From Reticulitermes lucifugus (lineage: Eukaryota > Arthropoda > Insecta > Blattodea > Rhinotermitidae): 64,000 nt of DNA. Within the stretch, counting starts at the first letter, position 1. The number at the start of each line of letters is the position of its first letter. The translations under genes and the position numbers were made by a program. The stretch lies in NCBI GenBank assembly GCA_026260175.1, contig JAKCWW010000199.1, positions 68,711 through 132,710 of the forward strand. The letters are read 5' to 3'. Below, in pieces: positions 1 through 11,790 of this stretch. The notes below the pieces were generated by a model. That model was not told the DNA's origin. It did no database searches and saw only the letters and a program-made list of their open reading frames with translations.

Positions 1-964
1 CTAAATTTCATAGCTCATATAAAGTACAACAGATATAACGCAGGTAACAACATCTTTATTATTCCGGTCAGAGTTTCCCACACTCCGTGTTATTTAGGAT
101 ATCTTAACGCATCATCAAATAACGTCCATATCCTCTTCAGAACTACTTCGCTCTCCTGCTTTTATAAAAGAGTTTCACAAATGTAAGAAACTAATATTGA
201 ATGTGATCAAGTCTTTGACATCTTTCGTACTAACACACACTTGAACGACACGCAAATACGAAATGTTATATTATCTGTAACACATGTCAATCGGCTACTG
301 ATAAGACATACTGTCTAATGGCTGTGTCTCATTGTAACCTGGAAAAACTGTCCGACGCTTTTAATAAAAGTGGTAAATATTTACCAGAGTAGATGGCGTC
401 ACAGGCAAGAAAAGGCCGTATTCGTTCTAGTGAAGTTCGTGAGAGCGTTAACTCTGATATGATTAATTACTAAGAAAGTTTACGATGAATCGATTTCATT
501 ACAGAAAGATTTCTGCCAGGTAATGTTACTGATATACAGACGTAATATGAGAAAACGTTATAGCACGTTTTGGTGCTGGTACATACTGATTAACAGGAAC
601 ACTTGTTACGCCAAGTATTGCTGCTGGTACACACAGATACTACCTCGCATCAAATAAATTTTCTGCCCATTATAAGCGGTGAAATTTTCATCGATATAAG
701 AATACCTGCAACGTAGTGTCCTACGTTCGTGTCTGCTTCATCCCTGCACGTTGTCACAGCCGCAGAGCATGTAAATGATTATAAACTTACGAGCAATCAT
801 CTGTGCTGTTGCACTCGTGTTATTTCTTTCATTGCAGCTGGAGAATTTCCTCGTATTAAAGCAGACGGCGTCTCTCCGACTATATACGAACCTTGTTCAC
901 ACGTACAAAGTTATTACTCTCAGATAAAGAGATAAAAGTTGTCTCTGTATACTACATAACATAT
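1..964. other. No feature recognised
   Basis: AT-rich sequence with only short open frames (longest about 68 codons, at 729-935). I see no repeat family, tRNA-like box or coding similarity. Confidence 0.5.
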
Positions 965-1115
965 AGGAGGAGTAGAGGAATATCTCCACTCATTCTTCAC
1001 GTCGGCACTAGATGGCAATGAGTGGTAATAGTCACGCCCCGGCCTACTTACCTTAGGCTAAAGAGCCCCGCTACCCGTTAAGTAATAGGCTCTACGGGCC
1101 CCAGGCCTGTCTGCA
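965..1115 (-). mobile_element. SINE family I, 3' body fragment
   Basis: Read on the minus strand, this stretch runs through a GGGGCTCTTT-like segment, GGCCGGGGCGTGAC, then a GCCGACGTGAAGAATGAG segment and a short self-complementary GAGTAGAGGAATATCTCCACTC-type hairpin. The same order of blocks occurs in the SINE at 23855-24160 (GACCGGGGCGTGAC, GCCGAGGTTAAGAATGAG) and, more loosely, in the one at 4969-5262. The tRNA-like head is missing, so this is a truncated body. The family assignment rests on similarity within the window only. Confidence 0.6.
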
Positions 1116-2208
1116 GGTTTTTAAGAAATAAATTGTAAGAAATGAAATTACAGAAACAAATTCTATACCGATTATGCTTTCCGTGGCTTTCTGACTGCCA
1201 GGTGAATAATGTTATATTATCTTAAGACAGATCATGACGACGTACACACTCCAAATGTTCTAGTGCATCGTACACAGTAATATTTATCTCATTCGATGCT
1301 GTACTAATTATTGAGTTAAACAGGTAACCAAATTACAGAGTACATAATCTTTACTGCTACTTTGTGAGTTCCTGTAATATTTTCAGCGCGCTGCGGATGT
1401 CAGTGTTACAGAATATTAAAATAATGGAAAGTAATACAATGTAAAGAAATTCTAGAGTCTGTCAGCTGCAGGCCTGATTCGTTTACAAATCTAGGACCCT
1501 GGTGCCGGGTACGATAAATACTGATTGTTCTTAATTAAATGTGCTTTGAATTTCAGGTCCTTTTAATGAGGTATATGTAACGATGAGAATAAAACTGTAT
1601 CAAGAAAGTCTGTAATTTGAATAACTTAGCACGTACAAGTGTGGCTCAAAACGCATGCGCTCCTGGCCTTTTTTCTTTTTGTCGTCCAAGACCTGGAGTT
1701 CTTCGCACGTTTTACTGGGTTATTGAATATCTGAACAGTTAAGCCCCCTAACTTTCATTCTTCATGTACGGTGATTAGGTTGCCTCCCACTAAATTAGTC
1801 CAAATACATATAAAATTATAAAACGACTGGTTTTGTGTAGCAGCATGACTACAAAATTGTAGGCCTCTTTAAGAGCCACATTTTAACTCTAGTCCTGATT
1901 AGACGCTAGCCAGACTGAGTTTCTGTCGTGGTTTTTCTCGCTCTTTCCAATGATGTCTCAGCATATTGCACTGAAACAGACTAAGATTGCTTCTTTTCAA
2001 AGCCTCACTTAGTGGCAGGCTACTTCATTATCATCTCCCCATTTCATTAGACTATTTATTTCCCCGGACCTGAAAGAGCGTCATTAAAGTATCTGAAACT
2101 AAATCAATCACAGCAAAATTATTCCAACCTGCGTAGGTCTCGGCTCTGATCAACGGTCCGAAGCCAGTTGCTTCAGACTGAAACTACTCTTGGCTTCGAT
2201 GTACCTAT
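1116..2208. other. No feature recognised
   Basis: No open frame of note, no tRNA-like promoter and no match to the other repeats in the window. Confidence 0.45.
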
Positions 2209-2510
2209 ACATACATATATGTGGCGGCACGCGGTGGCGCAGTTGGTTCGGGCATTGCGCTATAAGCCGAAAGGTCGCGGGTTCGATTCAGGCAGCACTC
2301 TGGCCCTCGGCTCGATTCAGCCTCTAACAGAAATGAGTACCAGGATTATTCCCTGGGAGGGGGGGGGGTAAAGGCGGCCGGTACGTTGGGCTGACAACTG
2401 TACCACCTTCACGTGCCGATTGTCTGGAAATGTGGGAGTCTCAAACTCCTGGAACCCTCAGGGCCTAACCAGGCCTACGCAAGGATTGCTTTACCGTTAC
2501 ACATACATAT
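2209..2510 (+). mobile_element. tRNA-derived SINE (family II) with target-site duplication
   Basis: A tRNA-like head begins near 2221, with A box GTGGCGCAGTTGG at about 2232-2244 and B box GGTTCGATTC at about 2279-2288. A non-tRNA body follows, containing a run of ten G (2359-2368), AAAGGCGGCCGGTACG and a CTGGAAATGTGGGAG block, and it ends in GCTTTACC. The ten-base direct repeat ACATACATAT flanks it at 2209-2218 and 2501-2510, the expected target-site duplication. From memory, the body resembles termite/cockroach SINEs of the Talua type; that name is not verified. The Pol III boxes are intact, and the sharp duplication suggests a relatively young insertion. Confidence 0.85.
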
Positions 2511-3319
2511 GTTAGGATATTCTAGGAAACAGGACACAATCCCTTCCTTTAAAACTACATGAGAACTACACATAAAGAGAACGGATCAGTTTCAAATCTG
2601 GGCTTAGGTGGGAAGATATTTAGATTCGAGTTACTTCAGGACGACCATACGTACATAGTGTAATGTAAAGTGTAGTGTAAAGGATATAATTCTGAAATGA
2701 AATTCAACAATGTTCCGTCAAATGAAATTACAGAATTAGATAGGCCGTTATTTTGTTTTTAATAAACCCTTCCAGGCCGCATACGAAGTCGAAACATTAC
2801 GAGTATCACAAGAGAGAAACAAGAATTTCTACACTCTTATTTATAGAGGTTAAAGCCAATTGTACCATCATGATTAGTGGAACAAAAAACTTTGCAGAAA
2901 TGCTTTTAAAATGTCACAGAGAAGATGTACAACCGAGTATACATTGTAACATGTTTTTATAACAACTGCTTTTAATGTAACTTATATAAATATGTCCAAC
3001 TCTCTGGTATGACATTCGTTTCAAAATACCCGCCTCGTTTGATCTCTGTTTGAACATCTTGAATTATGAGGCATTATATTGAAAGTTTTTCCTTATGATT
3101 ATAACCTGTTTCTCAACAGTTCAGTTAGACCGCTACACAAGAACTCAGTAGCAGACCCTAGCCACGTAGAACCAGATTTGTCTTGCTCTACGATGCAACG
3201 TAACCAACTCTCTTCTGTACTGCCTTTTCATTCGCGACCTTTATTTTGCAGTTTCGAGTTATGCAGCTGCATACGATCACTAGAACTTAACACTGGACAT
3301 ACTGCGTAACTAATATCAT
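2511..3319. other. No feature recognised
   Basis: Contains short open frames at 2753-2962 and 3079-3309 that show no recognisable domain or compositional support. Confidence 0.45.
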
Positions 3320-3480
3320 TGAGCAGAGGTCTCTTTCAGAAGCGAATATTTGCTCACCTTATCTTAGAACTTCGCCTTTGATGAAACCAGAAGGTTCATT
3401 ACAGTATTCACAACAGCCCAGCACCAATGTCGACCCTAAGTATACATTTATACAACCCATCCCCACCGTAACCCAGAGTG
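3320..3480 (-). mobile_element. LINE-A 3' end remnant, highly decayed
   Basis: The plus strand shows the antisense of the LINE-A C-terminal and 3' UTR region: a GAGCAGAGGTCTC block corresponding to the 3' UTR, then ACCAGAAGGTTCATTACAG and ATTCACAACAGCCC, which align with CCGAAAGTTCATCACCG and ATTCACAAGAGCCC in the better copy at 45724-45955. No reading frame survives. The assignment depends on that alignment by eye. Confidence 0.5.
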
Positions 3481-4602
3481 GGTTACACAGAACTTGGGTT
3501 CTTGTTGCGTAGTTACTAAATTTTTTTAATGTCCTTATCGATTTACTTCTTTCTCTATGTTCTATCAGCCTTAGCTATATTCCAGAGATACCCAGTTTGA
3601 ATTTCAACCGCACTACCACTATTCTATGTTTCGTAGTTTTACTCAGCTTCTCCTGGCAAATGATGGAATGGCAGGCGTCTTTATAACATATTACAACCTC
3701 CTTCTCCCATATCCTTTTACAGTAAACCTTCGTGATATTATTTCCACATATTTTTATGTCTGAAAACTGAATCGGTATCGTTATACAACCTAAGATACAA
3801 CAACTGCTTCACCATGCTGTTACACAGAATAGTTGCATATTAGTCTACTATCAATCTTGCAAATTTATTCCTTGCGTACAGAAATTCTTAGAACAGCAAT
3901 AAACACCTCTTGTTCTTAATTTAACAGTCCTGTTAGGGACTTACATTATGAGGTCAGAGGTGAATTAAGTTTCCGATAATCATACAACAAGAACCACAAC
4001 AACTGATCCACACGATTTAGATGGGTGGAAAAGCTACTCAATGTCGAATGTTGCTCCTTGTAATTTCTTTGCTGCTGCGACAGGAGTTGACCTAAGAAGG
4101 GATGAAGAAAAGAAAGGACAGCCCATGTCTCCTTACTAGCCGTAGACTTCGACGTACATGGCAGTCAAGTGCATGCACTATGTGTTGTACCAGTTAACCG
4201 GCAACAAGACAGGGAAGTGTACAGTAGATTTATATTGTCTCTCGCCTCTTGCTATGGTCATGAGGTTAAAAAATCTTTGTACAATTCTTTACGTAAAACA
4301 CCTCCACTATAAAAACGTAATACCTTCTTTAAAGTGTGGAACATTTGCAGCAGATTTCTGAAATTAGTAGTAGCATTTGAATCTCAGTTTTCTCGTAAAG
4401 ATGAGAATGTAAATAGGTATTTGTAGCTCAGAGATTACTGAGGTTACTGAACAAGTCTATAACGTGAAACAGGCTTATGTTCAACGCAGTTTAAATATTT
4501 ACGTGACGGACTGAAGAAGAACCCAGTTCAATTTTATACGGGTACGTGCCATTTCTTAGATAAATATGGAAATAATTTTCAGACAAAACCGAGGAGTTTA
4601 GT
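3481..4602. other. No feature recognised
   Basis: Nothing beyond short random open frames such as 4158-4361. Confidence 0.45.
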
Positions 4603-4740
4603 GTAGCGGCAAAGATCTGGACGTGTAGTCAGAGAGCTGCCCGCTTCGAAAGTTTGTTGAAACATTGATCACCCGTGGTATTTTGTGGTTTTTCTCAGTA
4701 CCTCCAGGTAAACGCCGGGAAATTAGGGTAGGGTAATGCG
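4603..4740 (+). mobile_element. tRNA-derived SINE (family III), degraded
   Basis: An A-box-like segment GTGTAGCGGCAAAGATCTGG begins at 4611. It is followed by a B-box-like CCGCTTCGAAAGT at about 4640-4652 and the family III tail motifs GTGGTTTTTCTCAG, CTCCAGGTAAACGCCGG. The same tail blocks occur at 29848-30000, 33655-33810 and 54595-54790. The B box is mutated, so it is unlikely to be active. Confidence 0.6.
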
Positions 4741-4968
4741 AATAGGGTTAAAGGCTGCCAAGGTTTACTTTAGCAAAACGATTGGTAGATATCAATGAAA
4801 CAAAACCTGTCATCTGAGCTGACGCCGATGATAACGACCGAAGTGCCCTGCGTTATCTTAGGACAGAAACATGTGTTTCAGTACTTCAATTTTCAAGCGC
4901 CGGAGAGCAGTATAAACAAATGTAAACAGATTCATGGTTATATAAGGGTAGTCACTAAAATAACTGGG

Positions 4969-5262
4969 CTGCCGCGATAGCGTAGTCGGTATAACGACTC
5001 GCTACGGAATGGACGGTCCGGGTTTCGAACCCCGGTGGAGGCGAGATTTTCCGGACACATACAAAAGGCTGGGTGGTCCTCGGGTCCGCCCGACGCCGAC
5101 CCAGCCTCCTATACAATGCGTACCTGGTCTCTTCCCGTTGATAAGGCGGCCGGAGAGTGGCGTTGACCACCCACCCCCAGCTAACGCCGAGGTTAAAGGA
5201 AGAGTAGAGCTATACCTCTACTCCACCTCTGGGCCTTCGTGGCCTGTTCTAGGGTGAGCTTT
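4969..5262 (+). mobile_element. tRNA-derived SINE (family I), near full length
   Basis: The tRNA-like head at about 4972-5047 carries A box TAGCGTAGTCGG (4978-4989) and B box GGTTTCGAACC (5021-5031) inside a well-paired T-arm-like CCGGGTTTCGAACCCCGG. The body then contains CCGACCCAGCCTCC, GCGTACCTGG, GCCGAGGTTAAAGG, a short hairpin around TAGAGCTATACCTCTA, and a GCTTTACC end. The open frames on both strands here are by-products of the GC-rich body. This is the best family I copy in the window; it may be scored as a pseudo-tRNA by tRNA finders. Confidence 0.8.
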
Positions 5263-7207
5263 ACCAGTAATTGGACCTAAGATAATGACCGTTCAAAGCC
5301 CAGTGACATCTGTATGCATAAACCTACTGTGCTCTACAACTTAAAAATTTCTCATTTTGCCTGCACATGTTTATGTGTTTAAAGTGACTCTCAGATCGGA
5401 AGGTACTCCCAAGAAAGCAAGTTAAAATGGAGGAATTGTAAATAATAATAACAGCAATAACAATAATAATGCTCTCACAATAATCACCGGTTATATTCTA
5501 TACAGAATTGACGTGTTTGTATTGGGCAAATCTTGCTCTCTGTCGTTATGTGTGCAAGTAGTTACGAATAAAAGTAGAAGTTGACACCAATGGAAGGTAT
5601 ATTTTATTCGGTATTACCGTGTCCAACTCTGCCGAAACTTTCTCTAAACAGTAGCAGGTAACAGTGGAAGATAGGTAGCTGAGAATGTGGATAGAATTTG
5701 GAATAACGAGAACGCATACATGAATTTGGTTGTCAAACATCTTGGAAAACGTCCATATGGGAGTTCAAGAAGGAGATGACAGGATGATATTTAGAGTGAT
5801 CTTATGAGGGGGAGGTAGGTGGTGAGGTCAGGATGTGGACAGAAGTGGCTTGGGATGAGTTCAATATCGTTAGCGGTGTTCCATGTTTGCGTTCTAAAGC
5901 CATGTCGTTAATTTTAAGTTAACTTTAAGAGCCGCGTTTGCGGAAGAAAACATTGCGTCTCTTCATGACACACGACACTTGTAATAAATAAAAAACATTA
6001 ATATGAAGATGATGTTCCTGAGGCCGGGAACGCTTCCACTTGTATAAATGAATAAGAAAAAGACATATAAATTTCACGGACATTAATTCCTAATTCTCCG
6101 CAGAAGGAATGATCATAATTATTCATTATTCCTTTTGTATGATTCCGTTCAGAAACAATAACAACATATTCATGCTATCAGATAAAGGCCACGTGAACCT
6201 AACTTCGTCTAGTCGTGACTCACTCCCATGATAATGCTTCATATTGTATTAATGTTCTCCATTGTTACCCTCAACCCCCGGCGGAAGTTTCCTGGTGAGT
6301 GACGTAACTATGCACGCCTAAGGCCAGTTATGAATATCTACCGGTAGATGGAAGTACAGACAATATGATTTAGCTCCTGCGTTATTGTTGTCAGGTGAAG
6401 AGTTAGTTCCTCGGTAGGTCGCCTCGTAATTCGATCAGCTTTCGTCATACTAATAAGCTATTGTTCTCAAAGCTTTCATGTATGATGGAGTAGAGTGCAA
6501 TGCTAAAAGTTTTCATCTTGATATATGAGCTGGGCGTTGGAGCAGGAGGTTCATATGTCCGCTATCCGGCAGAATGAATAGTCCTAATAATTACAAAAAC
6601 TCAAAGCGCTTTCAAGAAGGAAACATACTGCAATATAATGTTTTATTAATTAGTCTTGTTGATTTGTTATTCAACTTAAAGTTTTTTTATAATATGTAAA
6701 GCATTATTTTAAATGTTATGCACACATTATTATCTACAGAGGAAGCAAAAGAGAAAAACAAAGTAGAAAGCCTCAGGCAAATTGTAACTAAATTATGCAG
6801 AAAAATTTGAACCTCCCTAACACGCACATCATACATTTCTACAGACACTCCGAAAAGTAAGGACGTACAGTAGGCTACTCGCCACGCTGGCGCAGATGCC
6901 AGAGACACAGAAAGACTTCCGAAAGAAGCCAAAGCCGAATTACGGCAGTTATTGCCAACGGATAGCCAATATCCAATAACAGTCTGTCAAATGATCTCTG
7001 CGTCAGTTGCTATACTCCAGAAAAATAACATTTGTATCCATACCTGTTGCGTTAAAACCCTCCAAACCACGAAATACATCACGCTTTAATCAAAACAAAA
7101 TACAAAACGTTGCCGACTTTTTCACTTAACGACGGATTTAATGGATAAAGTTAAAAGTTCTGTAATACGTACAAATGAACATACATTCTAAACATAAATA
7201 ATGGAAC
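5263..7207. other. No gene recognised; short AAT-type microsatellite inside
   Basis: An imperfect AAT/AAC repeat lies at about 5440-5470. The remainder, including short open frames at 5546-5740 and 6687-6932, shows no recognisable family. Confidence 0.45.
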
Positions 7208-7405
7208 ACTATAGGCCTGTTGCTGGCGGTTCAACGAAACCGCGAGCCTCTGCTAAAAAAAACAAGCAGATGGAAAAACAATTCGTAAATTTATTATACT
7301 CGAAATGCAAGCTCAACTAAAATGCGTGTGGCCAAATTTTCACGACCCCCTCTAAGCTGCTTGTGATCCCATTCAGGATCGCGACACGCAGTTTGTGAAC
7401 CATTG
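7208..7405 (-). mobile_element. Possible hAT-type non-autonomous element
   Basis: Read on the minus strand from 7405, the sequence is CAATGGTTCACAAACTGCGT followed by GTCGCGATCC. This resembles the CAGNGGTTCTCAAACTG-type termini of hAT-related elements with a GTCGCGA block. At the other side, 7215-7245 contains GGCGGTTCAACGAAACCGCG, which could be the partner end. I could not find an 8-bp target duplication and no transposase is encoded, so the left boundary is a guess. Confidence 0.35.
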
Positions 7406-10400
7406 CGTTAAACGGCAAGCAGTGAACAAGTAAAAGTTCAGAACATCGTATAATAATACATCAGCAGCCAATACGAACAAAATCCCTTAGACCAATTTTT
7501 ATATCGGTGTCATGCTGTTTTAGTGTTAACGTCATTATGAGGAATAAGAACAAGACTTAACAGAAGTGAAACAACTTGCATAAAAGATGATTCAGTACAA
7601 TGTGAATCTCGTAAATACTGTAGCTGAAAAACATATTTTCATTGCTTTGAAATTATATAAAGCTGTTCAACTACGTCGTGATAAGAACTAACAGGTAACA
7701 AGAATATTCACCTACGTCGTGTGTTAACAATGACGGTTGAATATATCCCGCCTGAAAAACTCAAGAGACTGCTGCAACAAGAAACCATTATTCCGGCATT
7801 TTTTTAGAGAAGCGGGGGAAGTCACGAAGTACCTAAGACGAGACAGAATGCAAAATTTCAAATATTCAAGCTGGGGACCTACAGAATACAAATCCAGAAG
7901 GTTACAGATACGCTAAAATACTCGGCGTATAGAAAACATCCTGAAAGTAATCAAGGGATATTATTAAATAATAGTCCTACAAGCGTATCTTTAAGTTTGT
8001 TCTAAAATGAACGCGTGAGGATTTCGTTAAACCGAAGAACGAACGGCTTTCTACCGTCACCGTCTCGCACACTGCACTTGTGATATTTACTGAAGAATGT
8101 CCGATCACAGTGCATTTCCGCAAATGGCAGACAATTAGCAACCGTTACGCTACAGAAAACAAAATACTCGCCAATCGCACCAAACAGGCCTACTTGCCAG
8201 GTGTATTACAACTGAGCTGTTCTGTGAGCTATAAAACTGTCTAACGCTATTGTGTTCATATGCTGACGGTGTGAACCCTTTAATACACTCTCGTATTCAT
8301 ACGTATGTGCCACGTCCTTTAAGGATGAATTCCATATTTTGGCAGACAGTTTCAATTGGTTTTGAGAATAAACAGCGATGATTTTCCTGAAGGTCTGTTA
8401 GTGGAATTAATTTCATGTCCGATACGTTTTTGGTTTCTGTGTAAGAAGAACTAACCTTTAAAATGTTATTCTAATCATCTACGCCCTACAGAAACGTAAA
8501 AGGCGAATATCTGAGTACGTTTCACTACTGTAACACAAATCATTGTTCTGATTTACACTCTCAATGCACTACGTTATAAAACTGTCTAGTGTTATGTGCC
8601 TGTAGGTCGATGGGATTTGAAAGCCGTATATTTCAATGTATTTCACTATATTACCAAAATCGTCCTTCTTGTCGTTGCAACAGCATCTACAGCACGACGC
8701 AATCCTAATTACTACCTCTACAGTCACCAACATCGTCACCAACTTAATCTTTACCTGCAAAAAGAATTCTGCCATTGTGTCGTCATAATCAGCATCGCCG
8801 TGTCCATTGGCTCCCTTGTGATCATGGTAACGGCACGGCGCATCTTATGGCTATGGATAGCGTAGCGGCATCCGAATCTATAGGGCAAGCAGAAAGAAAT
8901 TATCGTGAATATGCAGTCTTGGAAAACCGACAAAGGGGTCATTCCGTTGGTGGTTGGGCGGAGACTAAAATCCCCTCATCGTAAGATGCTAGCGTGTTAA
9001 AAATGCTACAAGGGACCTGGAATACAGAAGGTATGAGAGAGATGCGAAATGAATATAGAATTTTGCACCTTGACTTGTTGCATTACACAGTGTTAACCGT
9101 ACAAAATAATAAATAAAATTCAGTATTTTTCTTAACGTAGATGATTTACATAAAAACTTCGTTTGAAACAAATCAGCTTATAGAATCCTCAAAAGGTAGG
9201 TATAATTTGGGAAAACTATTCAAAGATAAAAGCATGATATTAAAACGGGCCTGGAACAAATAGGGCGTCGGTGTGTCAATTTGACTCGACCGGCTAAGGA
9301 AGGGAACACTAGTGGGCTCTTTTCTTCATGATAAAGAACCCTTGGGGTTTCTTCTGGCCGAACGACTCTTAGCTTCACGAGAAGGAAACTACCCAACGGA
9401 TTTAGACAATCAAGTTGTAATGACCATAATCGTTATCGGTGTAATATTCCGGGCCATCGCAGCCACGAGCTCACAAAAATCATCAACCTAGTAATAGTCA
9501 TCATCGTAAAACTAAACATGATCATAACCGTAATGATAATAGATATCACTGCCACTGTCATCATCAGACAGGAGATGTGGCTACAGTAAATCAGGCTTGA
9601 TCCAAATCGGTCACCCCATACAATTTGTAGTCCTCTGTCGTCCATCCATCGGCTAACAAAAGCACATTACCCAGGTGAATGGGTTTACCGTTAATTTCTT
9701 GATAATTCTGTGAAAGCGTTGGGATCATGTATTTGAAAATCTTTTCGTACAGCCCAGTTTTGTTTTTGGTTTTTGTGTATGTAATCAGCAGGAATTCTCG
9801 ATTCTGTAAGTTTTGTTAAACCCACAACTGTTTTCCTTTGTTCATTGTATCTGGTCCACAATCATGGATTTACACTTGGAAAAGTGAACAATTAGCAGTC
9901 ATGTCCTGGGAATGGTTCAATATGCTGGAATACAAAAGATTCGCTTTAGCTAACCACGAAGATCAATGATCTTCAAGATGTTTATCTTACTTTTACTTCA
10001 GATTATTAAGTCAGTTTCTTTACTCTGACCAAGTCAAGGCACAGAAGAAACACTAAGGACCGGGGCTGAGATAAAAGAGCTGGTCGGTCGTGTTTATTTT
10101 AGACTTCAGGGGCGGCGGTAAGTAAGCATGGAGCACTGGCGGAATGAAGACTGACAAAGTGAAAACAAAGTATCAGATAAAGCCGATTCCTGCTGTTATT
10201 TGTTTGCGACAAGTGCCAAATAATGTGCCCCGGAACAGAACAAGGGCCTTCGAGGGCCGATAACATCATGTAAATTCCTCAGCTATTGTATGACCTTGAT
10301 GGCTATGGCATTATTGAAGTATGAAAATTAAAATTTGTTCTTTCAAACTTTCAGAATAACTTAATTGCTGTCTTAACAAAACACACACATTTATTAAGCT

Positions 10401-11514
10401 TATTTTGTGCTGTTATTTTACAAAGCTTCAGGCAAGGAGTGAGAATTTATTGTTATTTTGGGACGGACGGGATCATGTCGAAGAGATCACATGCTCGAAA
10501 ACTGTAAAAGATGAATTACGTAGTTCAAGAGGCTAGAAAATTTGCTCATAGAGTAAATGTCGTGGCTTCTCAACAAGTCTGGTGTTCCGTGGCAGCTTAA
10601 ATTTTAAAACAATAGTTTACGTTTGTTCAGTGTTATAAAAACGGCGCTATAATCGTGTGATACGTTTTCCCCGAACGATTGATTGTTCCAACGCCATTTT
10701 TCCTATTATCCTAGCAACAGCTCTAGTTTTCGTTTTCCCGTAACCTGGCACCAGTTTAGGTTTAATGAATGATTATGTAGCTCTCAGCGTAGAAAATGAC
10801 ATGTTCATCGTCTTGGACTCAATGACGGTTGAAATTTAAAAAAATAAAAGTGTAGTGTTTTCTAATTACAGTTTGTGGGCTTTTCATAAAAATATTGCAG
10901 CCTTCTGTCAAATTTTACTCAACCAATAAATATCTGATTTCACTAAAATATTTCAAATATTTATAAACTCTTAGGTGGAGACAAATACAGGGAGAAACAA
11001 ACGTGATAATACCGTAAAAAGGTAGGCTAAAAGCACCTAACATGCATAATTGGATAATCCCCAATTGTTCAAGAACTGCGAATAAGGGATTAATCGATTT
11101 GGCAGCACGTTCACCACATACAGTAGGCCTACACTCGGCAGCTCAACGTTATACACCACAGCAAGGTCAGTATCCTACAGCATACTTGCAACTGACTCGT
11201 TGCGAGTTTCGGGAGAGATATGAGTTCCCGTTCAGATGATACGCGGTAATCAGTTGTTGGCTGCTTAGCGGGATTTCAGACCAAGAACTAGGCGTTGTGG
11301 TAATCCGCTAATGGAGAACCAGCAATTGCCATTTCCTGTTGAAATTACTGTACTCAGAATAAGGCGGATCTTGTACTGGTTTATCCAAACGTAGGCCTAT
11401 CTGGCATTCGAATGACAAGGTTATTTTGAATCGTGAGTGGATGAACACGTGAAAGGAGACAGTTTTCGGCTCATTAAAACACACGTCTGGAAATCTCTTC
11501 GAACATATGAGCAA
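7406..11514. other. No gene recognised; low-complexity patches
   Basis: Short open frames stack on both strands at 8569-8984, but no domain is recognisable. An ATC/GAT-rich stretch at about 9440-9570 gives a methionine/isoleucine-rich minus-strand frame (9433-9645) that is compositional. A small AAGAACCC/GGTTTCTT hairpin lies near 9336-9355. Two exact copies of GTAGGCCTAY occur at 11123-11132 and 11391-11400. Confidence 0.4.
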
Positions 11515-11790
11515 ATTACCCTACTTGAACCACACGAATCCAGTCCAGTCCACTGTTTCTATAAGATCCAATTCTTCCCTCTACCCATGAAACATTTAAG
11601 TGACCCAGTCCAAGGCTCTGTTTCTACAAGGTCCACTTTAGCATGACTCTCTCATCTACACCTAAACCATTTAAGTGATCCCTTCCCTTCAGATTTTTCT
11701 CTAAAGTTTCTATGCGTTTGTCCACCTATCTGTACGTGTTACATGTCCTGCCCATTTCAATCTCCTCTATTTAAATCCCATAATTTCATG
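11515..11790 (-). mobile_element. LINE-A C-terminal fragment with internal duplication
   Basis: The minus strand encodes RRLKWAGHVTRTDRW near 11700-11780, matching the (R)RLRWAGHVARM segment upstream of the LINE C-terminus, followed by stops. Downstream a DWTGF-like DWIRLA relic appears near 11525-11560. The block CAGTCC...CTGTTTCTA...ATTTAAGTGA is present twice (about 11545-11604 and 11605-11680), so part of the domain has been duplicated in tandem. The copy has many stops and is a dead fragment. Confidence 0.65.

Noticed and set aside
4972-5047. Functional tRNA gene
   Set aside because: A and B boxes and a T-arm-like stem are present, but the sequence continues into a SINE body shared with other copies, so it is a SINE head.
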